A stretch of DNA of 64,000 nucleotides, from assembly GCF_020907405.1 (NCBI RefSeq), contig NZ_JAJJOE010000017.1, forward strand, positions 46,851 through 110,850, in the 5' to 3' direction. The number at the start of each line of letters is the position of its first letter. The first letter of the stretch is position 1. Shown in pieces: positions 9,531-18,273 of the stretch. Made by a program: the position numbers and the translations under genes. This DNA is from Arthrobacter sp. zg-Y769. GTDB lineage: Bacteria; Actinomycetota; Actinomycetes; Actinomycetales; Micrococcaceae. Under the pieces are notes generated by a model. That model did no database searches and was not told where the DNA came from. It was given only the letters and a program-made list of their open reading frames with translations.

Positions 9531-12500
9531 TCATTTCGGGGCAATAACCAGCAGCAGGTCTCCGCCCTGGACCTGTTCCACCCGGGAGATGGCGACCCGT
9601 TCCACGGTTCCGGCGATCGGTGCGGTGATGGAGGCCTCCATCTTCATCGCTTCGATCGTGGCGACGGTCTCTCCGGCGGCAACCTCTGCCCCCTCCTTGG
9701 CGGTGACGGTGACGGCACCGGCAAACGGAGCCGCAACGTGCCCGGGTTCGGTCGGATCCGCCCTTTCCGCCGACTTGGTGGTGCTTTCGATGCTGCGGTC
9801 CCGGACCGAGACCGGCCGCATCTGCCCGTTCAGGGTGGTCATTACCGTCCGCATGCCCTTTTCATCCGGCTCGGACACCGCATCCAGGGCAGCGATCAGC
9901 TTCACGCCCTTTTCGAGTTCAATGACGTGTTCTTCCCCGCGGCGCAGTCCGTACAAGTAGTCACGGGTTTCGAGTACCGAGACGTCACCGTAGGTTTCCC
10001 GGACGGTCGCGAATTCCTTGGCGGGGCCGGCGAAGAGCAGCCGGTTCAGGGTTTCCTGCCGGGTGGCGGAATCCGCATGCAGGCCGGCCTTGTCCACTTC
10101 GGACAGTTCGACGTCGCGGGCTTTGATCTTGCGGCCCTGCAGCGCCTTGGTCCGGAAGGGCTCCGGCCAGCCTCCGGGCGGGTCGCCGAGTTCACCGCTG
10201 AGGAAGCCGATCACCGAATCCGGGATGTCGTAGTCCTGCGGGTTTTCTTCGAAGTCCTCCGGGGAGACATTGGAGCCGACGAGCTGGAGGGCGAGGTCGC
10301 CTACGACCTTCGACGACGGCGTGACCTTCACCAGGCGGCCCAGGATCCGGTCCGCGGCGGTGTACATGTCCTCGATGGCTTCGAAACGCTCCCCCAGGCC
10401 CAGTGCGATGGCCTGCTGGCGCAGATTGGAAAGCTGGCCGCCGGGGATTTCGTGCCGGTAGACACGGCCGGTGGGACCGGCCAGCCCTGATTCGAACGGT
10501 GCGTACACACGCCGCACAGCCTCCCAGTAGGGCTCCAACGCCCCCACGGCGTCCAGGCTGATCCCGGTATCCCGTTCGGTGTTGGTCAGCGCAGCGACCA
10601 GCGAGGACATAGACGGCTGGCTGGTGGTACCGGCCAACGGTGCACTGGCTACGTCCACTGCGTCCACTCCCGCCTCGGCAGCGGCCAGCAGGGTCGCCAG
10701 CTGACCGCCCGCGGTGTCATGCGTGTGCAGGTGGACGGGCAGGTCGAAGCGCTCCCGCAGCGCGGCAACCAGCTTGGCAGCCGCCGTGGGCCTCAGCAGG
10801 CCGGCCATGTCCTTGATGGCCAGGATGTGGGCTCCGGCGTCCACCATCTTCTGCGCCAGCTCCAGGTAGTAGTCCAGCGTGTAGAGATCCTCTTTCGGAT
10901 TGAGCATGTCGCCGGTGTAACAGAGGGCCACTTCAGCCACGGCGGTGCCCGTCCTGCGGACGGCCCGGATGGCCGGCTCCATCTGCGAAACATCGTTCAG
11001 CGCGTCGAAGATGCGGAAGATATCGACGCCGGTGGACGCGGCTTCCTCCACAAAGGCCTCGGTGACTTCGGTGGGGTACGGCGTGTAGCCCACGGTGTTC
11101 CGTCCGCGGAGCAGCATCTGAATGCAGACATTGGGCAGCTGGTGCCGGAGGGCGGCGAGCCGCTCCCACGGGTCTTCGCCCAGGAATCGCAGGGCGACGT
11201 CGTAGGTGGCACCGCCCCAGGCCTCCACGGAGAGCAGTTCCGGCGTCAGTGCTGCCACCGCCGGTGCGGCTGCGGTTAGGTCCCTGGTCCGGACCCGGGT
11301 AGCCAGCAGGGACTGGTGGGCGTCGCGGAAGGTCGTGTCGGTGACGGCCAGTTCGGTGCGCTGCCGCAGGTCGGCGGCGAAGCCCTCCGGGCCGAGTTCC
11401 AGCAGCCGCTGCCGCGAGCCCGGCGCGACTTCGGGAAGGCCGGCGGGAAGCTTCTCGGCCGGGTCAATGTGCGCGACGGGATCGCCGTAGGGCTTATTGA
11501 CGGTGACATCGGCCAGCCAGTTGAGCAGCTTCGTACCGCGGTCAGCGGAGCCGCGGGCATTGAGCAGCTCGGGGCGCTCCTCGATAAACGAGGTGGCTAC
11601 GTCGCCGGCAACGAAGTCCGGATCGTCAAGGACGGCCTGCAGGAAGGAAATATTGGTGGCGACGCCGCGGATGCGGAACTCGGCCAGCGCCCGGCGGGCA
11701 CGGTTGACTGCTATCGGATACGTCCGCCCGCGGCAGGTCAGCTTGACGAGCAGAGAGTCAAAGTGCGGACTGATTTCGGCACCTGCGTACACGGTGCCGC
11801 CGTCGAGCCGGACGCCCGCGCCGCCGGCGGAACGGTAGGCGGTGATCCGCCCGACGTCGGGCCGGAAGCCGTTCGCCGGGTCCTCGGTGGTGATGCGGCA
11901 CTGGAGGGCGGCGCCGCGGATCTGCAGTTCATCCTGCTGCAGGCCCAGGTCCGCCAGGGTCTCTCCGGCTGCGATCCGCAGCTGGGACTGGACAATGTCG
12001 ACGTCGGTGATCTCCTCGGTGACGGTGTGTTCCACCTGGACACGGGGGTTCATCTCAATGAAGACGTGCTGGCCGGCGCGTTCGCCGACCGTGTCCACGA
12101 GGAACTCCACGGTTCCCGCGTTGACGTAGTTCAGGGCTTTCGCAAACTTCACCGCGTCCCGGTACAGGGCCTGGCGGATGTTCTCGTCCAGGTTGGGCGC
12201 CGGCGCTATTTCCACTACCTTCTGGTGGCGGCGCTGCAGCGAGCAGTCCCGTTCGAACAGGTGCACGATGTTGCCTTCGGCGTCAGCCAGGATCTGCACC
12301 TCGATGTGCCGCGGACGCAGAACCGCCTGTTCCAGGAACACGGTGGCATCACCAAACGCCGTTTCGGCCTCCCGCATGGCCGCCTGCAGCGCTTCGGGCA
12401 GCTTGTCCGCGGTGTCGACCCGCCGCATGCCGCGGCCGCCGCCGCCGGCAACGGCCTTGACGAAGATGGGGAAGCCAATGTCCTCCGCCTCGCTGAGCAG

Positions 12501-12929
12501 CTTTTCGACGTCGGCGCTCGGCTCGGTGGAGCGCAGTACCGGGATGCCTGCCTTCCGGGCCGCGTTCAGGGCGTGGACCTTGTGGCCGGCCAGTTCAAGG
12601 ATGTCCGCCGCTGGACCCACGAAGGCGATGCCGGCGTCGGCCGCAGCCCGCGCCAGGTTCGCGTTTTCGGAAAGGAATCCGTAACCGGGGTAGATGGCGT
12701 CACAGCCGGATTCCTTGGCTACCCGGATAATCTCGTCCACGTCCAGATACGCCCGGACCGGATGTCCCTCTTCCCCGATCAGGTAGGCCTCGTCGGCCTT
12801 CTGACGGTGGATGGAATTCCGGTCCTCATGGGGAAAGACGGCCACGGTCTTGGCGCCTAGTTCATAGGCGGCGCGGAAGGCGCGAATGGCGATCTCGCCC
12901 CGGTTCGCTACCAAAATCTTCGAGAACAT
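9531..12929 (-). CDS. pyc: Pyruvate carboxylase
   Basis: A cytoplasmic biotin enzyme that makes oxaloacetate from pyruvate, bicarbonate and ATP to refill the TCA cycle. Its 1132 residues carry a biotin carboxylase ATP-grasp domain (about 1-450; FVKAVAGGGGRGMRRV), a carboxyltransferase domain (about 520-800; FRDAHQSLLATRVRT) and a C-terminal biotinyl domain with the acceptor lysine in EAMKMEA. The size is normal for the single-chain form. In this window it complements the propionate and C4-dicarboxylate genes as an anaplerotic route. The 257-bp upstream gap separates it from a divergent ParA-like gene. Confidence 0.97.
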   Translation of the reverse strand: MFSKILVANRGEIAIRAFRAAYELGAKTVAVFPHEDRNSIHRQKADEAYLIGEEGHPVRAYLDVDEIIRVAKESGCDAIYPGYGFLSENANLARAAADAGIAFVGPAADILELAGHKVHALNAARKAGIPVLRSTEPSADVEKLLSEAEDIGFPIFVKAVAGGGGRGMRRVDTADKLPEALQAAMREAETAFGDATVFLEQAVLRPRHIEVQILADAEGNIVHLFERDCSLQRRHQKVVEIAPAPNLDENIRQALYRDAVKFAKALNYVNAGTVEFLVDTVGERAGQHVFIEMNPRVQVEHTVTEEITDVDIVQSQLRIAAGETLADLGLQQDELQIRGAALQCRITTEDPANGFRPDVGRITAYRSAGGAGVRLDGGTVYAGAEISPHFDSLLVKLTCRGRTYPIAVNRARRALAEFRIRGVATNISFLQAVLDDPDFVAGDVATSFIEERPELLNARGSADRGTKLLNWLADVTVNKPYGDPVAHIDPAEKLPAGLPEVAPGSRQRLLELGPEGFAADLRQRTELAVTDTTFRDAHQSLLATRVRTRDLTAAAPAVAALTPELLSVEAWGGATYDVALRFLGEDPWERLAALRHQLPNVCIQMLLRGRNTVGYTPYPTEVTEAFVEEAASTGVDIFRIFDALNDVSQMEPAIRAVRRTGTAVAEVALCYTGDMLNPKEDLYTLDYYLELAQKMVDAGAHILAIKDMAGLLRPTAAAKLVAALRERFDLPVHLHTHDTAGGQLATLLAAAEAGVDAVDVASAPLAGTTSQPSMSSLVAALTNTERDTGISLDAVGALEPYWEAVRRVYAPFESGLAGPTGRVYRHEIPGGQLSNLRQQAIALGLGERFEAIEDMYTAADRILGRLVKVTPSSKVVGDLALQLVGSNVSPEDFEENPQDYDIPDSVIGFLSGELGDPPGGWPEPFRTKALQGRKIKARDVELSEVDKAGLHADSATRQETLNRLLFAGPAKEFATVRETYGDVSVLETRDYLYGLRRGEEHVIELEKGVKLIAALDAVSEPDEKGMRTVMTTLNGQMRPVSVRDRSIESTTKSAERADPTEPGHVAAPFAGAVTVTAKEGAEVAAGETVATIEAMKMEASITAPIAGTVERVAISRVEQVQGGDLLLVIAPK

Positions 12930-13186
12930 GGGTCTCCTGGATCAATTGCGGATGGGGCACCCGGACAGATACCGCCATTATTTACCCACGGCAGAAGAGG
13001 CAAGCCCCAAGCCGTACCGGGACCCCGCCGGGGGCGGACCCCGGCGGGGTCGTGTTGGACATCACACTTGCACCAGTCTAATCGCCACCCCTGCAAAAGC
13101 CCGCTGCCAAGGTAACGGGTGTGCGTCACATAGAATGAGTCTGCAGCGTCCAGTGATCCCTAGACACGTTAGGTTTTGGTCAACAA
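12930..13186. promoter_or_regulatory. Divergent upstream region of pyc and parA-like gene, with a GC-rich hairpin
   Basis: This 257-bp gap holds no gene. It must contain both promoters. A perfect 13-bp inverted repeat at 13021-13033 and 13039-13051 with a 5-nt loop lies in the pyc leader side. It lacks a T-tract, so it is not a clear terminator; it could be a leader structure or an operator. On the plus strand, TAGAAT near 13131 is a possible -10 element for the ParA-like gene. These assignments are by eye. Confidence 0.4.
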
Positions 13187-14029
13187 GTGCAAGTAGTGAG
13201 CATCAGCAGCCTGAAGGGCGGCGTCGGCAAGACCTCCGTCACCCTGGGTCTGGCATCCGCCGCGCTGGCCGCAGGCATTCCGACGCTCGTCGTGGACCTG
13301 GACCCGCATGCCGATGCCACCACCGGCCTGGGCGTAAGCGCAGGCAACCAGCTCGGAATCGGCGAGATGCTCCGGACCGCCCGCCGCGCGCAGATTTCGG
13401 ATCACGTGGTTCCCAGCGGCTGGGTGGCTAACGCCCGCCGCCTTGCCAAGGATTCCGGCGGCAGGAAACCCGTACTTGATGTAGCCATGGGATCGGCCTA
13501 CTCCGGCATCTACGACCGTCCGGATCTGGGCAAACGCGATCTTCGGCGCCTGACCAACCTGCTGTCGCGGGTCTCCGGGTACGGACTGGTCCTCATCGAC
13601 TGCCCGCCGTCACTGAACGGCCTTACCCGCATGGCCTGGACCGCCAGCAACCGCGTGCTGCTGGTTGCCGAGCCCGGACTGTTCTCGGTGGCCGGCACCG
13701 AACGGACCATGCGCGCCCTCGAGCTCTTCCGCGAAGAATTCGCCCCCAATCTGGCACCTGCAGGCATCATCGCCAACCGGGTGCGCCCCAGCTCCAACGA
13801 GCACGTCTTCCGGCTTGCCGAAATGAGGCAGATGTTCGGCGAACTCCTGCTGAGTCCCACCATTGCGGAGCAGGCGAACTGGCAGCAGATCCAGGGCGCC
13901 GCCCACTCGGTGCACCACTGGCCCGGCGAATCCGCCAAGCAGGCCGCCGGAACCTTTGATGCCCTGATGAAGAACCTGACCGATTCCGGCAGCGTGCGTA
14001 ACCGCGTGATGCGGCGGCCGGTGGCATAA
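13187..14029 (+). CDS. ParA/MinD-family ATPase, orphan
   Basis: A 280-residue deviant Walker ATPase. The Walker A motif KGGVGKTSVT starts at residue 9, DLDPHADATTGLG gives the A' region and VLIDCPPSLNGLTRMAW the Walker B region. Such ATPases position DNA, protein machines or envelope components by dimer cycling on DNA or membrane. It starts at a GTG. No parB-like or partner gene is adjacent, and a second ParA homologue lies at 34824-35723, so this is probably not the main chromosome segregation ATPase. A strong terminator follows 32 nt after the stop. Confidence 0.85.
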   Translation: MQVVSISSLKGGVGKTSVTLGLASAALAAGIPTLVVDLDPHADATTGLGVSAGNQLGIGEMLRTARRAQISDHVVPSGWVANARRLAKDSGGRKPVLDVAMGSAYSGIYDRPDLGKRDLRRLTNLLSRVSGYGLVLIDCPPSLNGLTRMAWTASNRVLLVAEPGLFSVAGTERTMRALELFREEFAPNLAPAGIIANRVRPSSNEHVFRLAEMRQMFGELLLSPTIAEQANWQQIQGAAHSVHHWPGESAKQAAGTFDALMKNLTDSGSVRNRVMRRPVA

Positions 14030-14060
14030 CCCCGGTCGGCAGCCGGGCAGCCGGACAGAT

Positions 14061-14098
14061 AAAAGGAAGGGCATCCCCGCGGGGATGCCCTTCCTTTT
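14061..14098. terminator. Bidirectional rho-independent terminator
   Basis: A perfect 18-bp inverted repeat with a 2-nt centre, beginning AAAAGGAAGGGCATCCCC and ending in TTTT on either strand. It lies between the ParA-like gene and the converging merR gene and can serve both. Confidence 0.93.
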
Positions 14099-14108
14099 GA
14101 AGCGTGCA

Positions 14109-14696
14109 CTAGCTGATTTTGCGGGCGACGCGACGCTGGCTCAGTTCATCCCCCGGAAAGTCCTGCTCGTTGACGTGCTCACTGGGCAACTGCGCAAGAC
14201 TTCCCTCAACCTCTCGCCATACCCGGCCGACGGCGATGCCGAAGACTCCCTGGCCGCCCTGCACCAGGTCGATGACCTCGTCGGCGGAAGTGCACTCGTA
14301 GACACTGGCACCGTCGCTCATCAGGGTGATCTGCGCCAGGTCCTCGACGCCGCGTTCCCGCAGGTGCTCAACGGCGGTGCGGATCTGCTGGAGCGATACA
14401 CCGGTGTCCAGCAGACGCTTGACGACCTTTAGTACCAGGATGTCCCGGAAGCCATAGAGGCGCTGCGTGCCGGAACCGGCCGCACCGCGTACGGCGGGTT
14501 CCACCAGCCCGGTGCGTGCCCAGTAATCCAGCTGACGGTAAGTTATCCCTGCAGCCTTGCAGGCAGTGGGGCCACGGTAACCTGCGTCTTCGTCGAGAAG
14601 CGGCAGATCCTCGGTGAACAGCAAGCCCTGGGCGCTGTGGGAAGGGATGCTCCCCGGTGCCACGGCGTGTTCGCCGGCATCGCCTTTCGGACTCAC
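14109..14696 (-). CDS. MerR-family transcriptional regulator (Rv1830/ResR-like)
   Basis: A 195-residue MerR-type DNA-binding protein. The winged-helix region runs from about residue 43 (GPTACKAAGITYRQLDYWAR) with the wing around RLYGFRDILVLKVVKRLL. A coiled-coil region (SLQQIRTAVEHLRERG) and a short effector part follow. The GTG start is preceded by AGGAGG. The order garA-ftsR-DUF151-merR matches mycobacterial Rv1827-Rv1830, and this gene corresponds to the last; that homologue is described as a growth regulator. A 191-bp gap separates it from the DUF151 gene, so it may have its own promoter. Confidence 0.87.
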   Translation of the reverse strand: MSPKGDAGEHAVAPGSIPSHSAQGLLFTEDLPLLDEDAGYRGPTACKAAGITYRQLDYWARTGLVEPAVRGAAGSGTQRLYGFRDILVLKVVKRLLDTGVSLQQIRTAVEHLRERGVEDLAQITLMSDGASVYECTSADEVIDLVQGGQGVFGIAVGRVWREVEGSLAQLPSEHVNEQDFPGDELSQRRVARKIS

Positions 14697-14887
14697 GTGT
14701 GCCTCCTAGTAACGGTTCCCTGGGGGTCGGCACGGGCCGGAGCTGTCAGGGCTTCTTCAGTGTGCCCCGAGAACTCCCCCGGTGCAATGGGAACTCTATT
14801 CTTCGACGTTAGAACCGTCGGGCACCAAGGTCAAAGATGCCGGGTACTTTTTCGCAGGCGTGTCGGAGGCACCTGCGTAAATGACGG

Positions 14888-15382
14888 TCAGCGCTCGAAG
14901 TCTTCGGGCTCGACGTCGGCCAGGAACTCCCGGAACTGACGCATCTCCTGCTCCGCGTTGTCCTGCTCTTCCTCGTTGTCGGGGTCGGCGTCTGCAATCC
15001 GGACGCCGGCCTCGTTGAGGACCTCATCCGCGCAGTAGATAGGGCACGGAATCCGCAGGGCAACGGCAATGGCGTCGGAGGCACGGGAATTCACAGCTGT
15101 TCCGTCCTCGAAGACGATTTCCGCGTGGAACACGGTGTCTTCGACGGAGATCAGCCGGACGAGGGTGACTTCCCGCTTCAGTGCATGGATCAGGTTCACC
15201 AGGAGGTCGTGCGTCATGGGACGCGGAGGGACAATCCCCTGCTGCACGAAGGCAATTGCACTGGCTTCCGGGGCGCCGATCCAGATAGGCAGGTGCCGTT
15301 CACCGTTGATTTCCTTGAGCAGGACCAGCGGCTGATTGGACGGGAGCTCTATCCGCACGCCAACAACTTCGACTTCCTGCAT
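14888..15382 (-). CDS. Bifunctional nuclease family (DUF151) protein
   Basis: A 164-residue protein of the DUF151 family. Family features seen are LPIWIGAPEASAIAF near residue 31 and the signature NSRASDAIAVALR near 98. The C-terminal 30 residues are very acidic. Some plant and bacterial members have RNase/DNase activity, but the role in actinobacteria is not settled. It starts 1 nt after the ftsR stop, so it is co-translated with ftsR. Its fixed place inside the GarA regulator block suggests a link to that control circuit. Confidence 0.88.
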   Translation of the reverse strand: MQEVEVVGVRIELPSNQPLVLLKEINGERHLPIWIGAPEASAIAFVQQGIVPPRPMTHDLLVNLIHALKREVTLVRLISVEDTVFHAEIVFEDGTAVNSRASDAIAVALRIPCPIYCADEVLNEAGVRIADADPDNEEEQDNAEQEMRQFREFLADVEPEDFER

Positions 15383-15383
15383 C

Positions 15384-16133
15384 TCAGCCCTCCATCCGTG
15401 CGATTTGTCCGTGCACCAAGGCGCTGTGCAGGCTCAGGCACAGATCGCTGATCTCGCGGGCGGTCTCAGCTGCACGGGCCTTCGAAGCTACGTCGCGCCG
15501 GGACGCAACAGGGGCAACCACGCGTTCGACCAGTCCGAGTTCGCGGTCGGCGGCGGCACGGAAGGGACGCAGGTGACGCGGTTCGATGCCGTGCGCCTCG
15601 AGCTGCACGCAGGCCCTGGCAACCTTCAGCGCATGCTCGTCATAGGTTTCATCGGCGCTGCTGATCAGTCCGTAGCTGGCCAGGCTGTGCACCAGTTCGG
15701 TGCTGGCTCCGGATTCCTGCACGAGTTCGTTGAACGTCAGGGTCCGGGCGTGGACGCGTGCCGAAAGCTCTCCGGCCAGCTGGTCCGAAACGACCCGCGG
15801 GGACAGGGACATACCGCCGGGGAGGGACTCAGGCCGCTCTCCGCGGTCGATCGCGTCCAGGTAGTCCTTGATGACCTTCAGGGGCAGGTACTGGTCGCGC
15901 TGCAGTGCGAGGACAAAACGGAGGCGTTCGACGTCGGCAGTACTGTACTTGCGGTAACCGGCGGCCGTACGCTGCGGCGTCACCAACCCTTTTTCCTCGA
16001 GGAAACGGATCTTGGACGCACTGATGGCGGGGAAATCGGCGCTTAGCTCGCTCAGGACCTCGCCGATATTCAGCACCCTGCCGCGCAGCCGTTCCGGTCC
16101 GGTGGTGCGCCTGACGGACTGTGATGCTGACAT
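15384..16133 (-). CDS. ftsR: MerR-family regulator FtsR
   Basis: A 249-residue MerR-type regulator, orthologous by position and length to mycobacterial Rv1828 and to corynebacterial FtsR, which activates ftsZ. The DNA-binding domain is at about residues 22-95 (NIGEVLSELSADFPAISASK, then IRFLEEKGLVTPQRTAAGYR). A second, ligand- or protein-binding half contains LTFNELVQESGAS. The start ATG at 16133 is chosen because the longer open frame would run back into garA. It lies 37 nt after garA and probably shares its transcript. Confidence 0.88.
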   Translation of the reverse strand: MSASQSVRRTTGPERLRGRVLNIGEVLSELSADFPAISASKIRFLEEKGLVTPQRTAAGYRKYSTADVERLRFVLALQRDQYLPLKVIKDYLDAIDRGERPESLPGGMSLSPRVVSDQLAGELSARVHARTLTFNELVQESGASTELVHSLASYGLISSADETYDEHALKVARACVQLEAHGIEPRHLRPFRAAADRELGLVERVVAPVASRRDVASKARAAETAREISDLCLSLHSALVHGQIARMEG

Positions 16134-16170
16134 GTCTACTACCTTATCTGCCCTACGCCGGGGCCTGAGC

Positions 16171-16641
16171 CTAGTGTCCGGCAGATGCGGGGCGGGCGGC
16201 GTAGAAAGTGAGGCGGAATTTACCGATCTGCACTTCGCTGCCGGTGCGCAGCAACACGCTGTCCACGCGGTCATGGTTCACGTAAGTGCCGTTCAGGCTC
16301 ATGGAGTCCACCACGCGGAATCCCTCGGGGGTGCGGCGGAACTCAACATGCTTGCGCGAAACGGTGACGTCATCCAGGAAAACGTCGGCATTGGGATGCC
16401 GGCCGGCGGTAGTGACGTCCTGGTCCAGCAAAAAGCGTGCACCGGCGTTCGGGCCGCTGTGGGCGATCAGCAGGGCTGACCGTGCGGGCAGCGCCGCGAC
16501 GGCAGCCCGCTCGTCCGGGGTCAGCTTCGGCTCCACCGACGTGGAGTCGGACATCGGTGGAAGACTGATGGATGTGGTGTCTTCCGCGCTGGGCGCCGGT
16601 CGGTTGCCCGCTCGTTCGGCGCTGTACTGCTCGCCCGCCAT
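16171..16641 (-). CDS. garA: FHA-domain metabolic regulator GarA/OdhI
   Basis: This small cytoplasmic protein controls 2-oxoglutarate dehydrogenase and glutamate metabolism according to its phosphorylation state. A short N-terminal tail carries the two adjacent threonines in AEDTTSISL, the place where Ser/Thr kinases phosphorylate GarA/OdhI. The FHA domain follows (about residues 70-145) with GRHPNADVFLDD, SRKHVEF and SLNGTYVN, which hold the phosphothreonine-binding Arg, Ser and Asn. The ATG at 16641 follows GGGGAGG by about 9 nt. It heads the regulator operon. A PASTA kinase sits at the left edge of the window, but direct pairing is only a guess. Confidence 0.92.
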   Translation of the reverse strand: MAGEQYSAERAGNRPAPSAEDTTSISLPPMSDSTSVEPKLTPDERAAVAALPARSALLIAHSGPNAGARFLLDQDVTTAGRHPNADVFLDDVTVSRKHVEFRRTPEGFRVVDSMSLNGTYVNHDRVDSVLLRTGSEVQIGKFRLTFYAARPASAGH

Positions 16642-16657
16642 GTGCAATTTCCTCCCC

Positions 16658-16695
16658 AAAAAGAAAACTGATCAGCCAAATTTATCTGGCTGATC
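16658..16695 (-). terminator. Terminator-like hairpin directly before the garA ribosome-binding site
   Basis: On the minus strand a 9-bp perfect stem (16687-16695 with 16670-16678; GATCAGCCA and TGGCTGATC) with an 8-nt loop is followed by the T-rich run AGTTTTCTTTTT at 16658-16669. The garA Shine-Dalgarno sequence begins immediately after, at 16657. It has all parts of an intrinsic terminator. It may end the transcript of the wall-protein gene upstream, or act as an attenuator in the garA leader. Confidence 0.7.
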
Positions 16696-16890
16696 CGGTT
16701 CCGATGACTGTTTCTGCCTTACCTGCTGTCTCAGCCTACCCGTAACCGGGCCGGTACGGCACTGGTTTACGAGTACTACGTTCGACATGGGCGCGCCGAA
16801 CAACAGGGTATGCGGGGCGGACGCCCCCTGGCCCGTCAACCTGAACCGCCCTTAAGCGGATGCCGACGGGGCCACTTACACGGCGGCAGA

Positions 16891-18273
16891 CTAGGCGCGG
16901 TGCCGCCGGGATAGAAGCAGAATGACCGTTCCGGCTGCGAGGAGTACGCCGGCGAGCCAGCCCAGTGGCGTACTGTCGGCTCCCGTGTCGGCCAACTCGC
17001 CGCGGCTCCTCCCGCCGAATGCACCGGCAGGAGGATTAAACGTCGGGCCTGCGTCCGGACCGGGAAGCGAGGGAGCCGGCGTAGAGGTACCGGTAGGCGT
17101 CGGGGTTGGCGTCGGCGTCGGGGTGGGCGTCGGGGTGGGCGTCGGGGTGGGGGTGGGCGTCGGAGTTGGCGTCGGCGTCGGGGTGGGCTCGGCTTCGCAG
17201 TTCAAAGTGGTGGCGAAGGCTTCGTTATGGACCTCCCGTGTGCCTATCCGCGGGCCTAGCTGGCCGTGGGTGAAGGAAGCGGCAATGACGTTCCCTTCGA
17301 TGTTCTGCGTTGTCCCCCACTCAAGGTCTGCATTGGGGGCGTAGATGGTTCCCTGTATTGCAGCTCCACCCGTGGCCACCACACTGGTGGCATCGGGGAA
17401 GTTCCAGAGCATGTATGGGGCCTGGGCCCGGCTGATACCGGCAAGGTTCGGCGTGGTTCCGAAGAACGTTGGCCCTGTGATGTTCACCAGTAACGGTGTC
17501 TGCGCCGAGGGGAGGTTCGTGAACGTGATACCGGCGAGGTCAGCAAACTCATCCGCGGTAATGTTCAAAACGTTGGTCACGCCTTCATCGAGGGTGATAT
17601 ACGCCGTGGTGCCCTGTGTGACGGGCCGCTGGATCGGCGTACCCGCCGCATCCCGAAGCACTAAGGTGTCCGAGCAGGCACCCATCTCCTGTGTCAGGGT
17701 GCGGTACGAGGCGAAGGCATTTCCGAGATCAATAATGCCTTCGACGGCAGCTACCGAAGCGGGCGTCTGCTGGAGGGTGCCTGTTATGTTGGGCGTCGCT
17801 TCGTAGGGCTGCCCGGGCTCAACCAACCGGTAGTTCACGGCTGCGCCGTTGATATCGGTGTCGTATGCCGTGTAGGTCGCCGTGTTGGCCACCTTGGTTG
17901 TTCCCTGCTGCACACTGATTATGTCTCCAGTCTCCGGCCAGACAATTCCATCTCCCACCCAAAGGGCCACCGGTGCCGGGTCCCCGGGCGGCGTTGGAGT
18001 CTGCAGCGGCCCCGCGACGCCCACGTTATAGGGCGTGTTGAAGGCGAGGTTTCCTCCGGTTGCTATGGATCCCTCCGACTCGTCGGCGTTGAGCGTCGTA
18101 TCGCCCTCGACCACCACGAGAAACCCTGAATTGGCGGGATTTGCGGCATCGATGGTCACCGGATTGATTCCGGCTATCTGCGCGGACGCCGTTATGGACC
18201 CGCCCAGTATGAGCCCGCCCGATAACAAGCAGACTGATATGGCTCCGACTGTTGCGAATCGCCTCGTTATCAT
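16891..18273 (-). CDS. Choice-of-anchor-A domain surface protein with LAxTG-type sorting signal
   Basis: A secreted, wall-anchored protein of 460 residues. The N-terminal signal peptide starts MITRRFATVG and ends near ITASAQ. The adhesin-like domain covers about residues 35-365 and shows the choice-of-anchor-A pattern, with SEGSIATGGNLAF near its start and GTIYAPNADLEW plus NIEGNVIAASF near its end. A Thr-Pro stalk of about 35 residues, the sorting motif LADTG, a hydrophobic helix and the RRHRA tail follow. LAxTG motifs are used by class E sortases of high-GC actinobacteria. The ATG at 18273 is chosen because it begins the signal peptide. Ligand unknown. Confidence 0.82.
   Translation of the reverse strand: MITRRFATVGAISVCLLSGGLILGGSITASAQIAGINPVTIDAANPANSGFLVVVEGDTTLNADESEGSIATGGNLAFNTPYNVGVAGPLQTPTPPGDPAPVALWVGDGIVWPETGDIISVQQGTTKVANTATYTAYDTDINGAAVNYRLVEPGQPYEATPNITGTLQQTPASVAAVEGIIDLGNAFASYRTLTQEMGACSDTLVLRDAAGTPIQRPVTQGTTAYITLDEGVTNVLNITADEFADLAGITFTNLPSAQTPLLVNITGPTFFGTTPNLAGISRAQAPYMLWNFPDATSVVATGGAAIQGTIYAPNADLEWGTTQNIEGNVIAASFTHGQLGPRIGTREVHNEAFATTLNCEAEPTPTPTPTPTPTPTPTPTPTPTPTPTPTPTPTGTSTPAPSLPGPDAGPTFNPPAGAFGGRSRGELADTGADSTPLGWLAGVLLAAGTVILLLSRRHRA
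17092..17188 (-). repeat. Short tandem repeat encoding the Thr-Pro stalk
   Basis: Six-base units coding for Pro-Thr are repeated about 16 times, with single-base variants. Such tracts can change length by slippage and so alter the distance of the adhesin from the wall. Confidence 0.85.

Noticed and set aside
9531..9960. Separate biotin carrier gene at the end of pyc
   Set aside because: The biotinyl domain is in frame with the rest of the 1132-residue enzyme.
11316..12860. Open frame of 514 codons opposite pyc
   Set aside because: Antisense to the biotin carboxylase domain; no recognisable protein features.
13021..13051. Perfect 13-bp GC hairpin as a transcription terminator
   Set aside because: Both neighbouring genes are transcribed away from it and there is no T-tract, so it is noted only as a structure in the leader region.
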